Positions 21,364-33,235 of a stretch of DNA of 64,000 bases are shown one piece after another (position 1 is the first letter of the stretch; every line of letters starts with the position of its first letter). The DNA lies in NCBI GenBank assembly GCA_963281255.1, contig OY725498.1, positions 310,001 through 374,000 on the forward strand, in the 5' to 3' direction. This DNA comes from Aphrocallistes beatrix (lineage: Eukaryota > Porifera > Hexactinellida > Sceptrulophora > Aphrocallistidae). The position numbers and the translations under genes are program-made. The notes below the pieces were generated by a model that searched no databases, had not been told where the DNA came from, and saw nothing but the letters and a program-made list of their open reading frames with translations.

Positions 21364-22512
21364 TTAGATGAGAACAATCTCAAAATAGCTCAACACAAAT
21401 ACTGTGGCGCTAACTAGGCAACCAATCAGGGCGATTGATATGGTGAGTGTGAGCGGGAAAATCAAAGTATCTTCAGTTTTTCTGAAAATATCGAAGCGAG
21501 AAAACCTCAAAATTTTCAAAATACGCGGGCTAATTCTTCGTGAGTCGAATATTTGGATATAGCGCGTGTTGCTATGGAGATTTCTCAATGGAATGCGGTT
21601 AACTCGGGATAATCTCCCGGGTGGATGTGCTGTCATCAAATCCAATGCATGCTGCACTACATTCTCAAAGCTCACATCTGTTGCCATGCTGGATAAAAAT
21701 TGATGCACATGCGCCATTTCACATTCCACAACCAATAACTCGTCTCTACGCTGCAACACGATAGCAGCTGTGACATAAATAGGCATAAAAGGGTGTGATA
21801 CTAAAAATAGATCGAATAAACGCATCAACATTCCAATCTCACTCAACGAGTGACTGAACCAAGTTATCAACCAACTGAGACAGAATATTTCTCCCGCCCC
21901 ACTTTGTGTCAGAAAGTGGCTTAAAATAGGATCAACTTGCGACACAATTACGCGAAGGAACTTGAGAATGCTACTCGTCTTAGACATGTCTTTATACATG
22001 AAATCCACCAAAAAGTGGTGCGAGAGATACCACAAAAAAGTTGTCGCGATTGGGTTGTACCCGAAACAGAATAGGATGGTCAATGCCACATCGTGGTAAC
22101 CTTGGTAGTAGTGGAGTGCGGGACACAAGTGTAACACATTCATGATTAGCTGTATGGTGTGTCCCTGCCACTTCAAAGTGTCGCTTTCTGCCATTCTCTT
22201 CGGGAGACGACTGCCACATCGTTTCACATCCATTTTCACGATTTTATAATCGCGATGTGTGGAGTATTCATTAAAAATACGATCGAAATCTGATTGGCCA
22301 ATTACTGCGAGGTGGTTGATTGTGTCGAAAGGTGGCGTGTGGACCAAAGTGTCGGAATTTGCAGGCATTAATTTGGGCCAAACGATGGACCGCGTTCTCA
22401 CATCCAAGAGACCACCTGGAGTTCGACACAAATTACGAAGGTGTGAATGTTCATTTGTTTGTTTGAGCGCTTTGTCGATTTGTTTGTATTTTTCTTTCTG
22501 CCAACTCTGCAT
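21364..22512 (-). CDS. TBC1D20: TBC1D20, Rab1/Rab2 GTPase-activating protein
   Basis: TBC1D20 is the ER-anchored GAP for Rab1-type GTPases. The TBC core is clear: GGLLDVRTRSIVWPKL at the start, VKMDVKR carrying the arginine finger (V-xx-D-xx-R), LHYYQGYHD with the glutamine finger, then EIFCLSWLITWFSHSL, RLFDLFLVSHPFMPIY and CEMAHVHQFLSSM. A C-terminal hydrophobic segment (LTISIALIGCLVSATVFVLS) matches the family's tail anchor. The order and length (382 residues; human about 400) agree with one intronless gene. The start is set at the ATG at 22512. The frame is open to 22614, but that part looks like intron/UTR, because TTTACTTAG, a possible 3' splice site, lies two bases before the ATG. Arginine and glutamine fingers are both present, so it should be active. 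Confidence 0.93.
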   Translation of the reverse strand: MQSWQKEKYKQIDKALKQTNEHSHLRNLCRTPGGLLDVRTRSIVWPKLMPANSDTLVHTPPFDTINHLAVIGQSDFDRIFNEYSTHRDYKIVKMDVKRCGSRLPKRMAESDTLKWQGHTIQLIMNVLHLCPALHYYQGYHDVALTILFCFGYNPIATTFLWYLSHHFLVDFMYKDMSKTSSILKFLRVIVSQVDPILSHFLTQSGAGEIFCLSWLITWFSHSLSEIGMLMRLFDLFLVSHPFMPIYVTAAIVLQRRDELLVVECEMAHVHQFLSSMATDVSFENVVQHALDLMTAHPPGRLSRVNRIPLRNLHSNTRYIQIFDSRRISPRILKILRFSRFDIFRKTEDTLIFPLTLTISIALIGCLVSATVFVLSYFEIVLI

Positions 22513-22739
22513 TGCTAAGTAAACAAGATTGTAAATAAGAACTGAAAGTAGATACAAATCAACAAATTGTCCGGAATTCTTCCCATGACAACAACAATCA
22601 AGTTTGCTATTCAAATTTGGGACGTTTTTAGCTGGAAACTTTTCAGCTCACATCAACATTTACCACACACTTACATTGTCATTATTAGCATCTCATCCTA
22701 TTTCAGGTGCTGGGCATTTCTATTGGTTGTTAAACCTTC

Positions 22740-22935
22740 GCATACTTGCCAGCTGTCCCGTATTTGGCGGGACGTCCCGCTTTTTCGGACTTATGTTGAA
22801 AGTAATGTCCCGCGAAAGCGCGAAAAAGTGGAATTGTCCCGCTTTTCAGTGTATAAAACTAATAAAAATATACTATGTCCCGCCAAATACTACTCATTTC
22901 CCGCTTTTTTCCTTGCAGAAGTTGGAAAGTATGCC
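22740..22935. mobile_element. MITE, CATACTTGCCAACTGTCCCG family, copy 3
   Basis: CATACTTGCCAGCTGTCCCG at the left and AGAAGTTGGAAAGTATG at the right are inverted ends. The 119-126 codon frames across it are not genes. Confidence 0.7.
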
Positions 22936-23007
22936 TTCGGATTTTGAGATTTCAATGCGCTAATTTGATGCTTGTACTAATTATAGATCAAATCATCAAC
23001 TGGGATA

Positions 23008-23346
23008 ATGTTAAATAATGAGATGATGAGAATGAAATCTCCATCCCCAATGAAGGTTCTTTTTGGAGGTAAAAAATCAACAGTGGTTTTAATCGTTGAT
23101 TTAATCATTCTATTTTTAGTAATTCTATCAGCGTGCAAACCCCAGGTTAGGAAGTTTAATAAAATGCTTAGAGGATATATGGAGTCAGTAGAGAATAAAT
23201 TGACCCAAGGAAACATTAATATGTAAGTAAATAATTTCCCTAAAAAACATTACAAAATGCTAATAGTAAGGTATAAAGCATTCGCTGTATAATTTTTCTT
23301 CAGGAATAACCCTGATGTCAACAATTTCAGACAAAGTCTTACTTAA
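23008..23346 (+). CDS. small single-pass membrane protein, two exons
   Basis: Exon 1 (ATG at 23008) ends at 23222 (AATAT|GTAAGT). Exon 2 starts at 23304 after TTTTTCTTCAG and ends at TAA 23344-23346. The joined product is 85 residues: a basic start (MKSPSPMKVLFGGKK), one hydrophobic segment (VVLIVDLIILFLVIL), then a basic/polar tail ending NNPDVNNFRQSLT. I do not recognise the family. Upstream of exon 1, TTATAG at 22981-22986 could be another 3' splice site, and the 21 bases between it and the ATG are open in frame, so a further 5' exon is possible. The intron is only 81 bp. It lies 160 bp ahead of the seven-helix gene, same strand. Confidence 0.55.
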
Positions 23347-23506
23347 TATTACAAAAGAATATTCTTGATTAGTCAAATGATTACAGTAGAAATAAGACAT
23401 CAGTAGATTCAGTTTCATTATTTATCCTAGGGTAAAGTACCTATACAGAATACATATATATATATATATAATAGTTGTTTGTATTCAGTAAAGAAAACAA
23501 ACACAA

Positions 23507-24700
23507 ATGGAAAACATTACTATTATTGAAGATTTTAGCTACGCTTTTTCAATCCTGAATTATGCCCTGGTAGGAGGGTCGATTGGAATTATGTGCATTT
23601 GCTTATTCTGGATTTGGTACTTCATTATGAGTGTTTGCTCCGTCAATCGCGAGCTGGTAAACAAAAACAGATTTGAGATGGTAAACAATAATGAATGCCG
23701 GAAATCGAGCCTAAAAGCACAGAGAACTAAGTACAACCTCTTCATTGGAATCATGACATGCGAATTCCTGAAAAAGACCATCTCTCTTTTGGAATACTTT
23801 TACATCGTGAACGTATTTCAAGACGGTAGTGTTATCGAGCTTAGCGACAAACGTGAACAAATGGTATGTAACATCGAATATGAATTGATGGAGCACAATT
23901 TGAAAACCCCGGGCTTAATCTTCATCCAGGCGCTCAACCTCACATCAACTTTATGTCTGGCATCACTCATTGGAATGGCGCTATTCCACTTGTCCAAGAT
24001 GTTCACAGTAGGACGACACAAAACCACCAGCCTCAAAGCGATGGTTATATTTTTAGCCACAAAAGCGGTTTTCGTACTAATTTTATCCAGCACCATTTGG
24101 CTGTACATTGTCGGGTACTTCGTTTGGCTCACACTCCTGTTTATCGAGTGGCTCCTTATCTGCTTCTTCGCAGGTAGACTATACATCGCACTCTCCCACC
24201 AAAGATTCAACAAGGACCTCCCAGTTGAATTCACCGTCCCTAGCAACAGCAGGGTAACAAAGCAATTCCGTATTATGAAGATCGCGACATTTCTCGTGTG
24301 CACCTTCATTCTGATTTACGTTTTGGCGCAATTTTTCAGTATCTCGGTTGAGTTAGCGGACATTGTCTATTTTAGGCCTTGCTTCCTAAGTTTCTTCGGC
24401 ATTTTCATCGATCGCCATTCCATGGCAGACACAATCGCCTACCTAACCACTCGTGACGCTCTGATCAGTGCCATATATGGGATCGTCTTCCTATTCGACC
24501 TCATGGTTTATTTGGCCCACATCTACTTCTTCGCCTCTTTGTGGAGAAAAATCGCTGAGAGGCTTTCATGCCGCAGGAGACAAGTGACACATTTGGAAGT
24601 GGACAGTGATGACATTGAGAAACCCCTGATGGGTAACTATGAGCAACAAATTGTGGATGAGACTTTTGTCACATCTGTCCAAGGCTCTTCTAAGTATTAA
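23507..24700 (+). CDS. intronless seven-helix membrane protein, family not recognised
   Basis: 397 residues with seven hydrophobic segments at roughly 14-44, 78-104, 135-162, 174-203, 205-230, 255-283 and 319-347, a short N-terminus with a possible N-glycosylation site (MENITII), and a hydrophilic tail from about 350 (RRRQVTHLEVDSDDIEKPL) with an acidic dileucine-like EKPL motif. The layout is that of a GPCR, but I see no E/DRY, CWxP or NPxxY motif, so it could be an orphan receptor or another polytopic protein. Codon use in the GC-richer middle looks like that of a real gene. A possible 3' splice site (GTATTCAG, 23481-23488) precedes the ATG, and an (AT)n run lies at about 23455-23470. Confidence 0.8.
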   Translation: MENITIIEDFSYAFSILNYALVGGSIGIMCICLFWIWYFIMSVCSVNRELVNKNRFEMVNNNECRKSSLKAQRTKYNLFIGIMTCEFLKKTISLLEYFYIVNVFQDGSVIELSDKREQMVCNIEYELMEHNLKTPGLIFIQALNLTSTLCLASLIGMALFHLSKMFTVGRHKTTSLKAMVIFLATKAVFVLILSSTIWLYIVGYFVWLTLLFIEWLLICFFAGRLYIALSHQRFNKDLPVEFTVPSNSRVTKQFRIMKIATFLVCTFILIYVLAQFFSISVELADIVYFRPCFLSFFGIFIDRHSMADTIAYLTTRDALISAIYGIVFLFDLMVYLAHIYFFASLWRKIAERLSCRRRQVTHLEVDSDDIEKPLMGNYEQQIVDETFVTSVQGSSKY

Positions 24701-24910
24701 TTAAGTGTATACTATTTTTAACCTGCTTGTGTGTATTCAACTTATTTTCAATTAATTAAATCCCTTATTTTCTTAAAAAAGCGACACAATTGGGACATAA
24801 GCGGGATAAAAACTGAAGTAAAAATAGAAAATATTTTAGTAAATAATTTAAAATAATAAAAAGTAGCGGAATATCTATAAATAGAATGATATAAATAGAA
24901 TGTACTAATG

Positions 24911-27900
24911 TTATTCTTGGTAGATGTTGAAGTGAGAGTCTGCACCACTCTCCGTGTTGTCTCTCCTCTTACTTCGACGCCTCCAAGATCTAAAAATAGA
25001 ACTGGATTAAGATGTTTCAACATTTTAAGGCAGACTATTCGTATCTATGAATACTCTTAGTGATTAGAAATGAGATTGGAATTCGTTTATCTCTTCCAAG
25101 TGAGACTTTTTTCAAAAGATACGTTTTCAGGGAAATACGGTATTTACAAAACAAGAGTTATGGAAATGAATAATAGATAGGTCAACTGTATCTAGTAAAC
25201 AACAACAATAACAACAACAACAACAACAACAACAACAATATCTGGAAACAACTTGTTTACATAACTTACCTCCACCCATCCTTGTAGCAGAAGAATATGA
25301 TGACGATCAGGAATGCAACTGATAGGATGAAAGCGAAACTAGACCCAACAACAATGGCAGGAACGTCCAATGAGAATCGAGGGTTAGTGGCGTTGGCAGG
25401 AAAAGGGTTTAGAGGATCGACACATTTGTAGCTGCCAATAGAGTTAGAGCATACAAAGGTGTCAGGACACAATTCAGGCGACACACATTCATTTATGTCT
25501 TCGCACGCGCGCCCATTTTGTGCCAGTCTGTAACCACTCTGACAGTTACACGCAAACCCTCCGATTTGATTGGTGCACTCGTGTTCACAAATGCCACTGG
25601 GACACTCATCCAGATCCAAACAAGAAAAAGAATCCACTTCATTGGCTACGAACCCATTCTGGCAGAAACAGAACTCAGCGGTTCCAATCCTGGCACAGAC
25701 TTGGCTTAAAGTGTCACATTGTGAAGCGACACATTCCACCTGAGGAAGACAGGTGGCGCCATCTCCTGAGAGTGACATTCCTGCCACACAGCCACAGTAG
25801 TACGAGCCAGCCGTGTTGACACAGCTCTGGTGGCACAGTGGCTGTCTGCACTCGTCTGTGTCCACGCAATAGCCTATAAATAGAAATTGAGCTATAAATA
25901 GACTAACCCGGATGGCTTGGGTTTTTTCTATTTATAGTAAATACCCCGAATTTGTATGGCTTCCCCGCCCAAAATGGCTTAAACCGGAAATGACACAACA
26001 CATTCCAAGGACAACGGAGGGTAACTAGTGCCTATATTTAGTATAGGTGAGAACTTTTTGCTAAAAATAGAATTGTATCTTGAAATAAATCATGTAAACA
26101 GAGTAGTAGAGTAAACAATCCTGTCAACAAATCTCACCTTCTGTGTTTCTCTCATAGCCAGTGATACAAGTACACTCAAATCCACCAATCACATTCGTGC
26201 ATTCCTCAGTACCACTACAGTTGTGAAGGAAGCCCCTGTCTCCTATACACTCGTTATAATCCTCGCAATCTCTGCCATCACCTATCGTGCCACTAGGACA
26301 CATGGCGCAATCAGCTGTGAGACTGGGAGGTGGCAAGTCGACACATAACACCTCTGGGTAGCAGTAGTGAGTGGTACAGGCATCAAAGTCTGCAGAACAA
26401 GTGGATCCAGTGTATCCTAGAGGTGTGAAAATGTTAATAAGGCAGCTCTATGAGGAGTTTACGATTAAATTGTTTTAGAAGGCTTGAAAAACTGGTGGTT
26501 CAGTGGTTTAACCACTACATACTCACAAACGGTATGGTGGAAATAGTTCGCACCAAAACCGGAAATAGTTATAGCGACTTTCCAAAAAAGGAAATAGTTC
26601 ACATGAAAACCACCATTAATCCTAATGATAAAAAGTCGAACTATTTCCTTTTTCGAAAAGTCGAACCATTTCCGCATTACCTCACAAACCACCAAATTTG
26701 TCAATTATTGTTATTTAGACAATCCATCTAGATCTAGTGGTACTCATCAACCACTAAAATCAATAGAATAGTGGCTGAGAAGCTGATTCTATTGGTTGAA
26801 TGGAAACTAAGCTAATTAGAATGATTAGGAAGTTCAAATTCGTGGCAATATCCTTTTGTTCAACTGATTTGTCATTCTAAAACAGCTTAGAAACTGACCA
26901 ATGATCAAGAAGTATTCAAAATATTCACACCTTAAATATCACATGAGACAACTCACCAGGATTACAGGTACATGTCAGTTTTCCGTAGGACAGAGTATAG
27001 TCCTCTTGAGTCAAACTGGAAGTGGAACAAGATCCGAACTGACAATCACAAACATTCACGATGAAACTGAAACCGGAACGAAGCCCTTGTCTCCCGCGCG
27101 CCCAAACCGTGACACCAAACACCTTTCCTGGGTCCACCAATCGGAATCTTAGGACATAGAACTTCCGGAAATCAGTGAGGTTATTGGATAGGCTTATGAA
27201 GGCATCTGGCAAACTGGAACTAACACCGACACTAAATCCAGAATTAGGATCGAAGACCTCGAACAGGAAGTAGTACCACACCCCTGGGACCACCCTGACA
27301 GTTTCAGTCCCATTCCTGAGTGTGAGAATGGGCGGGGAATCCGAGCTGATGGCTTGGAACTGAGTCAGCTGATTGTGAAACGCGAGGGTTTCATTGGCTA
27401 AGCTTGAGTTACCCGAGACGACAAAATCGTAAATGCAAGACCGCAAACTGCCACAAACCTAAACGAACAAACAAATAAATACACTAAAAATAGCTACTTT
27501 AGAGTTAAAATTAGTAACATACACTGGTAGCATTAGGAAGTGCAGCAACTTGACTCTGATAAATCGGGACGAAAGAAGTGTCGGTATAAATGGCAGGATT
27601 CTGACCAAATGGATACTGGAATAAACTGCCACCACCGACATTCCATGACAACCCAAAACTATGTGTGGCATTATCTCTCTGTAAAGGTGTCAATGGATCT
27701 AAATTTAGCATCATTCCTCCACTAGTGGTGAAGTCATCGTTAGAATTTGCATTCCAATTCCCTAGCAACCCAACTAATGTGTTTCTGAAGGTGTCGGGGA
27801 GGGAAATGGCGTAGAATAAGGCGCCAGAGTTGAGCCACACCTTAGCGTTGGCACCAGACGAGAACACTACGATCAGCTGATTGGTTGATTGGAAGGACAG

Positions 27901-30900
27901 CTGGTAGCCGTTCCCTGCCCAGAATAGCGGGTACTGAGGGATATTTGTCACTTCAACTCTGCCACTTCTTAACACCTTGATAGCTGTGCCACTTATCTCC
28001 ACTTGCACCACTTCAGAAGTGTCGGATTTAAGAACCACGGCAGAGGTGAAAGTGGCATTAATTGTGCCGAGTTTAGAAGTGCGAATTTGAGCTTCGAATT
28101 GAGATCCATATTTTGTCAGAATATATTCACCTAAATGAGAATGACACATAATATTCTAATTATAGTACAACCTCGCTAATCCGAACAGCTCTGTTCCAAT
28201 GATCGAAAAAATCGTTCGGATTAGTGAATTTGTTCCGATTAGTGAAATAACACTAATTCAATGGGTATTAACTATAATAAATTTGTATTGTTAGAATATT
28301 AAGAATATTATTCTTTTTAACGAAGTTTCTCAATCTTATTGATAGATTTATATAATTATAAACGTTTATTCAAAGCATAGAGGCGAATAAGATTATATTT
28401 TGGGTGTTCGGATTGTAAGAATGAAGTGTTCGGTTTAGCGAGAGTGTACTGTAACATTATTAGAGTTCACTTAGTTTAATTCCAATGGTGAACACGTGTA
28501 ACCACGGAGAAATTACTAAACATTACAACAATAGTAATGAAAGGAGATTGTGTCACAGTGTGTCGGTATTGTGTAATCTACAAGTGGCATTATGCAATAT
28601 AGTGGTGGATTATATTAACACTCTTATGTCAGCATCGGTAATGCTAATTTGATGACTCTAGGAGTTCTACTGGATATTGTGTCATGATGAATAAATTTAA
28701 TTGTGAACTGTGTGGTCTATTTTACATAATGGATTGTAAGCCAATTAAATTTTGGAGCAACGAATGAGAATTTAGGGATATTTATCTTATCATCATCTCT
28801 TCATTTCCCTGACCAATTGTTTTAGATATTTTGCTCTAAAAATAGATTTAAAGTTCGACACAGTTTCTGAATTGAAAAGTGGAGCAGAAAATATAAATAT
28901 TAATGTTGTTCAGAATAATGTTATTCAGAAAAAATGTAAACAAATAATCAATAAACAAAATATCTTCGAGTGGAAAATTTGTGATTGGTCAAAACAATAT
29001 GGAACTGAAATTAGTTCCAGTAGATTTGAGTGCTTCTAAAACGGGATAAAATAACTTTGTTAAGTTTGGTTGTCATGGTTGCATTCTTCCATGGAATTAT
29101 GTTCAAAGAATTCCACATAATAGCTAGATAACCATGGCAACCAAAATATGGGAATACTCACCTATGCCATTGAACGTGAATTGTGTCCCATCAAAGGTGA
29201 CAAAATGTGGATCACCAAATCCACCCCCGAATCCAGTCCTGTTGAACCCATCAACACCTACTCTCGGTCTAACTGCGTAGTAATCATCACACGTTAATCT
29301 TGATGTGCAACATATATCAAATAATCCAGCTTCGTACATTCCATACTGTATCTTGGCAACGGGAGAGTATCTTAGGAATGTAGAGAGGTGTGGTAGGAAA
29401 GTGGCAGAATCGGTGGCATAGCAGCAGAGAATTGATTGGCTGTCAGAGGCAGGGTAGACAGGTGTGTAACAGGCGGGAGAATTGGAATGTAAGAAAAACC
29501 GCGAATCAATCTGCACTGACAACAGATCAGCTGGACAGCTCCTATAATTAGAACTCCAATGAATGTGTTAGTTTAAATATAGATGTCAGTGTGGCAGTTT
29601 GATACAATGGCAGGGGTGTAGTGCTAGAGAAACGGCGTTTCCTTACTAATTTTCAAAGAGATATCTGTTCAACATTTTCCTATACGGATTGGTACACTAA
29701 CTTTTTAATGATTGTAAATTCTCTCTATTTTCTTGAGTTGCCTTATTCTTTCGCGGTATTATGTAGGAATGGCGATTGCAAAAACTTTTGTGACAACATT
29801 TATAGATACAGTCGACTCTGCTTAATAGGGTCACATCGGTCAGAGAACATTTCGCCCCGATTAAGCGGAGAACCCTATTAACCGAAAATATTTTGTATTA
29901 GCTCCTATGTATGAGAACTATTCCGGTCCTGCCAAAAGTGACCCGATTAAGCAGTGACCTTATTAAGCGGGGTCGACTGTATGTTCATGTCCTACCAACA
30001 TTATTGCGTAAAATACTATTTCCCCTCACTTTAATTCTGAGCACTACAGCACTGTACAATGGATATAAGTGAATGGACTATGGGACAAGTGCTAAGTATT
30101 GATGTGGAGATAAGTGTTGAAGTGTGTCCTTCTGAGGAATGATAGGAATGAAAAGTGGTCGTTTGGTAGCTTAGTTATCAGTGCCATCACTAGTGACACT
30201 TCTAGTCTTGCTCCTACTCACTAAGTTGTGAATTCAGTGCCACTAAGAACCACTAAATACGAGGTGGTTTATGGTGGCTAATACCACTAGCAAGAACTGC
30301 TAGAGTATGACTCCACATTTAATCCGAAAACTTCAGATAATCTCTATAAATTACGATTTTTCATAGAATCTGAGTACCTATCTTGCCTAAAAAGGAGTTA
30401 CAGGTTCATGCAAACTTAAGCCATGATAAAAACGGGACGCAGCGTTAAATTTCGTGGAATATGGCGGGACACAAGAGAAAAGTATTATACATAGAATCCT
30501 AAAAAGCGGGGCATAATGGACAAATAGGGCACTCGTGAAATTAGCTCAATAGAAGATAGAAAATAGCGGGACATAAAAAGAGGATTGGCATGTACAATCA
30601 CTCCACTTAATAGGGTCATTGTTTAATCGGGTCAACCGCTTAATCGGGACACTTTTGGTAGGACCAGAATAGCTCTCACACATAGAAGCTAATACAAAAA
30701 TATTTTCGGTCAATACGGTTCTCCGCTTAATCGGAGCAAAATGTCCTCTGACCGATGTGAACCTATTAAGCGGAGTCGACTGTATATAAATATATTCGTA
30801 ACAATCCTTCCACTCCAGCAGTCATTTACCATTGAATTAACGTTACTCCGTATTACTATGGAAGATGATGGAGATCTTAGTACATATAAACAAGCAGATA

Positions 30901-32801
30901 ATGTATAGAGTTTCCTAGTATTAGCTATTGGACATTAGTAATGGACAGCACAATGGATATAAATAAACATTTGTGACAGTCAACTATAATTGTTCACTTC
31001 GTAGTAACAATGGATTGATAATGGAATGTACTACACAACTCCTTCACAACAGAACGCGATTTAAGAATGTGTGATATATATAAATAGTAACCAATCACCT
31101 GATGATGAAGTCTGGTGGGAGATTGCTCCCAGCTGGCAGAGAAGAGATGGCACGATCAGCTGCCACTCTATCGCGACACATTTCAGCGAGTGACTGGGTG
31201 GGAACCACTCCAGGGGTAGAACTGAGTTTGTAACCAATTATTGTGTTAGAATTAGAGCTAGTGCAAACTGCCTACACAAACAGATACAATCAAACACATT
31301 GTAAATCTCTATTTGGACTATGGATGTGTAATATTTTTTAGTGCAGCTCCTACTATAGGAGATGCCTTATGTTGTAATCGGCGTTGGACTAAATTGTACC
31401 AAATTTGTACCATATATTCCTTATATGGTGGAGATTTGAACCTGGGTCCAAATTCTACAAAATTTCACATCTTTTCACAAAAGGTGTCAAAATGTATAGC
31501 CAATGAGAATCCAGGGATTTAACATTACAGTTGGCTTTCATTTTATTGACTAATAAGGATTATACCTAACTCCATGAATATAAATGAACCACAATGACTC
31601 CCTAAACTTGAAATCTGACTGGTTGACATGGAGAAAATAGTTCAAAACGCGATTAAGGATGTATATTATGCAAATGTCCTACGAGTCCACTTAAAGGAGC
31701 TGCACTATCAGTCTGTCGACTGACATTTTTTACACCTCAGAAACTACCCAAACAGCCAACTCACCATTCTTACGTCATCAGTGGTACTGAGATGGTGGTT
31801 GTCGTAGAAAGTGGCGCCTGTATTGAAGCCAATAGCTGCACTGAATGGCGCTTTGAACCAATCAAAATTTATGCAATTGTAAGAGAATAACACGTGTGTG
31901 TTATTCCCGCCATCTGATAGGACAACGGCCTGGAACGTGTTGTGCTACAAGTATAAATAGAGTGGATAGGCACTAAAATCATACAACGAATAGACAATAA
32001 CTAAGCACATACAAATATGCTAGAACCAACGGAAGTGGTTGGGAGTATTACTCCAGTTGCCGTATCACTTTTTGTCCGAATAGTAAGTATCATAGTCAGG
32101 AATGGCAACACCACATTCCGCCGTAACCAATTTTCAGAATTGTATTACAAGTATAGTAGCGTCACATTTTGCCGTACCACTTTCAGTTTGTTTCTGACTA
32201 ATTCATGAATTATCAATGAATTACTCAAAATTTGAAACTAAAATAATGAAAAAAATATTTGATATTTCGCTTAGGGACTGAGCAATGTTAGAGGTATATA
32301 ACATGAGCAAACTTTTAACCACTTTTAGGCATAGAATCTGCACTAATGTTTGAGATTTTGAATAATTCATTAATTGAATAATTCATAATTCTTCATCATC
32401 TTTCAATGAATTAGTCAACTTAGGTCTTATGTCTATTTTAAAACTCTCACCTGTGTGCAACTAGGCATATATTCCTGACCAATCAGCAGACACCTGTAGA
32501 ATACCATACCATGTGCGGGATATGGCCTCACTTTGTGCCACGTGGCGACTAACGCAGATTGCGACACAAATCCACTCGCAGCTCCCGCATAAGTCTTGGC
32601 CAATGAGCTTAGAGTATTCAAAAGTGTCGCATCAGAGGTGTGAAGTTGCCATGACACCTCACCCAGGAATGTGGTGTCAACGTTAGCCCAGAAAGGAGCA
32701 ATAATGTACGCATTCTTTGTGAGATCTGAGTATCCAGGGAATATCTCAGGATAGGGAGAAGTGAATGGGTTACCAAATGAGAGGAGACCTTTGTTGCTTA
32801 C
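24911..32801 (-). CDS. mucin-4-like protein, C-terminal nine exons (NIDO, AMOP, VWD, EGF, TM)
   Basis: Exons in transcript order: 32801-32451 and 31944-31765 (NIDO: AYIIAPFWANVDTTF, ALVATWHKV, HNTFQAVVLSDGG), 31271-31099, 29541-29162 (AMOP, with paired cysteines SILCCYATD and FDICCTSRLTCDDYY, then the VWD start FGDPHFVTFDGTQFTFNG), 28130-27523 (VWD, VGLLGNWNANSNDDF), 27458-26957 (cysteine-rich), 26416-26138 (EGF, GYTGSTC, CTCITGYERN), 25873-25270 (EGF-like repeats including VDTDEC, DLDECP, EDINEC, then a TM helix AFILSVAFLIVIIFF), 24989-24911 (basic tail RRRSKRRDN ... FNIYQE). Every junction has GT/AG and matching phase. The domain order is that of mucin-4 and related surface proteins; in mucin-4 the GDPH site is cleaved. 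It is likely a large type I membrane glycoprotein for adhesion or barrier roles. It continues with the exons at 42053-45701. Confidence 0.9.
25199..25240. repeat. (AAC)n microsatellite
   Basis: About fourteen AAC/AAT units in the last intron of the mucin-4-like gene. Confidence 0.9.
25915..26022. repeat. dispersed CTATTTATAG/AAACCGGAAATG repeat
   Basis: Intronic copy of the ~100-bp family first described at 20685; it shares GGCTTCCCCGCCCAAAATGG and AACCGGAAATGACACAACAC. Confidence 0.7.
26531..26680. mobile_element. MULE-like MITE, copy 2
   Basis: GGTATGGTGGAAATAGTTCG to GTCGAACCATTTCCGCATTAC-type end, flanked by a perfect 9-bp repeat CTCACAAAC (26522-26530 and 26681-26689). Long stretches are identical to the copy at 3637-3794. 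Intronic. Confidence 0.85.
28168..28451. mobile_element. pogo-like MITE (CTCGCTAATCCGAAC type)
   Basis: CAACCTCGCTAATCCGAACA and GTTCGGTTTAGCGAGAGTGT are inverted ends next to TA. Inside, GTTCGGATTAGTGAA recurs. Intronic in the mucin-4-like gene. Confidence 0.7.
28452..29100. other. intron sequence
   Basis: AT-rich intron of the mucin-4-like gene; nothing else recognised. Confidence 0.5.
29809..29979. mobile_element. pogo-like MITE, subfamily A
   Basis: CAGTCGACTCTGCTTAATAG to GCGGGGTCGACTG with TA flanks, intronic. Confidence 0.85.
30408..30592. mobile_element. MITE, CATACTTGCCAACTGTCCCG family, copy 4 (reversed)
   Basis: Starts CATGCAAACTTAAGCCATGA and ends AGAGGATTGGCATG, with GCGGGAC motifs inside, the reverse of the other copies. 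Confidence 0.6.
30595..30782. mobile_element. pogo-like MITE, subfamily A
   Basis: CAATCACTCCACTTAATAGG to TATTAAGCGGAGTCGACTG, flanked by TA. It directly abuts the preceding element. Confidence 0.8.
31340..31731. repeat. GTGCAGCTCC repeat family, copy 2
   Basis: AGTGCAGCTCCTACTATAGG to CAGTCTGTCGACTGACATTT, about 85-90% like the copy at 4348 by eye. Intronic. Confidence 0.75.
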
Positions 32802-32883
32802 CTGAAAAAGTAAACAAATAAAACAACAAACACCAACCACTCGATAACGCAGGTTGGTGGATACCTAGTGGCTCAAAATACAG

Positions 32884-33235
32884 TCGAACCTGCTATAACG
32901 CCACTCTATATAACGGTCATCTATCTATAGCGGTCACCAATGAACAGTCCCGTCCGAAATTCCATAATATTGAACCTGTGTATAGCGGTCACCTGCTCAA
33001 CGCGGCCAGCGGCCACCCGTTTGTAGTCCCTTACTGACCCTAAAACTGTCTATAACGGCCATCACCTTTTTCACTTTTTTATGTGTTTATTACAGGACCT
33101 GTTACGAACGATAAACAAGTTTCATGTATTTACTTCAAGTAATGGATTTCTGAAAACTTATATTTATTGCACTATGTTGATACCTTTTTAAGACAAGCAC
33201 CTGTATATAACGGTCACCTGTGTATAACGGCCAAT
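32884..33235. mobile_element. pogo-like element, CGAACCTGCTATAACG type, right end lost
   Basis: It starts CAGTCGAACCTGCTATAACG and repeats TATAACGGTCACC. A right half with its terminal repeat (GGCCGTTATATACAGGTTCC) is found in the duplicated block at 35440-35572. No open frame is present. Confidence 0.6.

Noticed and set aside
22567-22963. 119- and 126-codon plus-strand frames
   Set aside because: Cover a MITE and the antisense of the TBC1D20 5' end; no conserved features.
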